Origin: Alphaproteobacteria bacterium
GTDB lineage: Bacteria; Pseudomonadota; Alphaproteobacteria; Micavibrionales; CSBR16-224
Direction of reading: 5' to 3'
Assembly: GCA_007116755.1 (NCBI GenBank)
Contig: SKHU01000262.1
Span: 1-5,944, forward strand
DNA length: 5,944 bases
This document shows positions 5,882-5,944 of the stretch, piece by piece. A model generated the notes under the pieces. It saw only the letters and a program-made list of their open reading frames with translations, made no database searches and had not been told where the DNA came from. Numbering within the stretch: position 1 is the first letter of the stretch; every line of letters starts with the position of its first letter. The translations under genes and the position numbers were made by a program.

Positions 5882-5944
5882 AAACAGATCCTGCTCCGCC
5901 GCGCCGCTGCCGGTTTTTTCAATTTTCTCCGCCGTTTCTGCTGT
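5882..5944 (-). other. Edge segment upstream of argS, unassigned
   Basis: These 63 bases contain no stop in the argS frame and would read as a charged, alanine-rich stretch. The other two minus-strand frames hold a TGA at 5921-5919, or run into argS and stop shortly inside it. It could be the end of an upstream gene, a leader or an ArgS extension. I see no recognisable promoter motif, and too little is present to choose. Confidence 0.4.
5889..5892 (-). promoter_or_regulatory. Probable Shine-Dalgarno site of argS
   Basis: AGGA (5892 to 5889, minus strand) is 7 nt before TTG at 5881. It is short, but well spaced, and supports TTG over the other in-frame candidate, CTG at 5887, which would leave almost no spacing. 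Confidence 0.5.

Noticed and set aside
1..5944. CRISPR array, tRNA or rRNA gene, insertion sequence, or attachment site.
   Set aside because: Nearly every base is used by the seven overlapping genes. I saw no spaced direct repeats, tRNA cloverleaf signals, transposase motifs or terminal inverted repeats.

Overview
The window holds a dense, single-direction gene cluster on the minus strand. In transcription order it reads argS, a SPOR-domain membrane protein, nagZ, scpA, scpB, tatA and tatB; tatB runs off the left edge. This order, and the ArgS signature segments (for example YYINDAGAQ followed by LARSVYLRYREALGE), are typical of Alphaproteobacteria. Base composition is moderately GC-rich and even throughout, with no sign of recent transfer. 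I cannot name a genus from this sequence.

Layout from right to left. 5881-4136 is arginyl-tRNA synthetase, probably starting at TTG. 4139-3129 is a bitopic inner-membrane protein with a C-terminal peptidoglycan-binding SPOR domain. 3142-2096 is the cytoplasmic beta-N-acetylglucosaminidase NagZ, also probably starting at TTG. 2099-1272 and 1275-601 are ScpA and ScpB, the non-SMC subunits of bacterial condensin. 604-356 and 346-1 are TatA and the N-terminal 115 residues of TatB, from the twin-arginine protein export system. No intergenic gap is longer than 9 nt. Four junctions are 4-nt ATGA overlaps, one is a 14-nt overlap, and tatA-tatB has a 9-nt spacer. There is therefore no room for internal promoters or terminators between genes, and the set looks like one operon with translational coupling. 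Most Shine-Dalgarno sequences lie inside the last codons of the preceding gene.

The genes serve linked parts of cell growth: translation (ArgS), division-site wall binding (SPOR), wall recycling (NagZ), chromosome compaction and segregation (ScpAB) and export of folded proteins (TatAB). Nothing here is a novel defence or mobile system. The points worth a second look are small: two TTG starts, signature-motif deviations in ArgS, a short hexanucleotide repeat in the SPOR protein linker, charged tails on ScpB and TatB, and uneven ribosome-binding strength along the operon. The long open frames on the plus strand are shadows of these genes.
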